A stretch of 64,000 nt of DNA from Malurus cyaneus samueli (taxonomy: Eukaryota > Chordata > Aves > Passeriformes > Maluridae). Under the pieces are notes generated by a model. That model worked only from the letters and a program-made list of their open reading frames with translations. It made no database searches and had not been told where the DNA came from. Position numbers and translations under genes: made by a program. This document shows positions 63,955-64,000 of this stretch, in pieces. The DNA lies in assembly GCA_009741485.1 (NCBI GenBank), contig CM019236.1, positions 62,049,100-62,113,099 of the forward strand, in the 5' to 3' direction. Position 1 is the first letter of the stretch; each line of letters begins with the position of its first letter.

Positions 63955-64000
63955 TTCTTTTATTAGCACTTGGAAATAAAAATGATCCAATTAATGAAAG

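Larger units (their letters stand above)
53851..64000. other. AT-rich non-coding DNA, no gene recognised
   Basis: No gene or interspersed repeat is recognised. It contains one minus-strand candidate microexon (55422-55466), an open frame ending at a GTAAGT donor (60091-60366), a strong hairpin and a long poly-T tract, all described separately. A GC-richer stretch at about 61430-61860 shows nothing identifiable. Confidence 0.55.

Noticed and set aside
1..64000. Prokaryotic systems (operons, CRISPR arrays, phage, defence islands)
   Set aside because: There are no long open frames with ribosome sites, no regularly spaced repeats and no bacterial gene density; base composition and CR1 repeats indicate a vertebrate genome.

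Overview
The window looks like ordinary AT-rich, CpG-poor vertebrate nuclear DNA from a bird. It has no protein-coding gene I can recognise on either strand. All long open frames are short, lack recognisable domains, and are best explained as chance or as frames inside repeats. The avian call rests on several CR1 LINE fragments with bird-type 3' ends. It also rests on LTR fragments resembling endogenous-retrovirus LTR families I know from neoavian birds, so a neoavian species is more likely than a galliform; this is inference from memory of the families, not a search.

Layout. 1-6246: unique-looking AT-rich DNA. 6247-6910: an old minus-strand CR1. 6911-22551: mostly unique DNA with short tandem repeats, a possible ancient MITE-like element near 20.9 kb and a poly-A tract. 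22552-23725: the best-preserved CR1, carrying a broken C-terminal reverse-transcriptase reading frame that lacks the region of the catalytic FADD motif. About 25465-26245: an older minus-strand CR1 split by a younger plus-strand CR1 tail (nested insertion). 26246-31329: unique-looking DNA. 31330-31622: two LTR fragments in opposite orientation. 34640-35264: a GC-richer patch ending in an ancient CR1-like tail. 39836-40410: a CpG-rich, GC-rich patch that is the only plausible promoter-like region. Two well-formed splice-site pairs lie within 1.3 kb downstream of it. 41910-42025 and 45448-45530: two more degraded LTR pieces. 47000-47140 and about 53600-53850: CR1 tails. The rest to 64000 is unique-looking DNA with homopolymer tracts and two notable perfect hairpins.

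The most likely reading is an intron or an intergenic desert. Four short segments have both splice sites and an open frame and could be exons (36697-36784 +, 40783-40849 +, 41575-41683 +, 55422-55466 -). Each could equally be chance, and none has a recognisable protein family. I found no tRNA, rRNA, CRISPR array, operon, phage or prokaryotic defence system. I see no new biological system here; the interesting items are repeat stratigraphy, the CpG-rich patch and the candidate exons.
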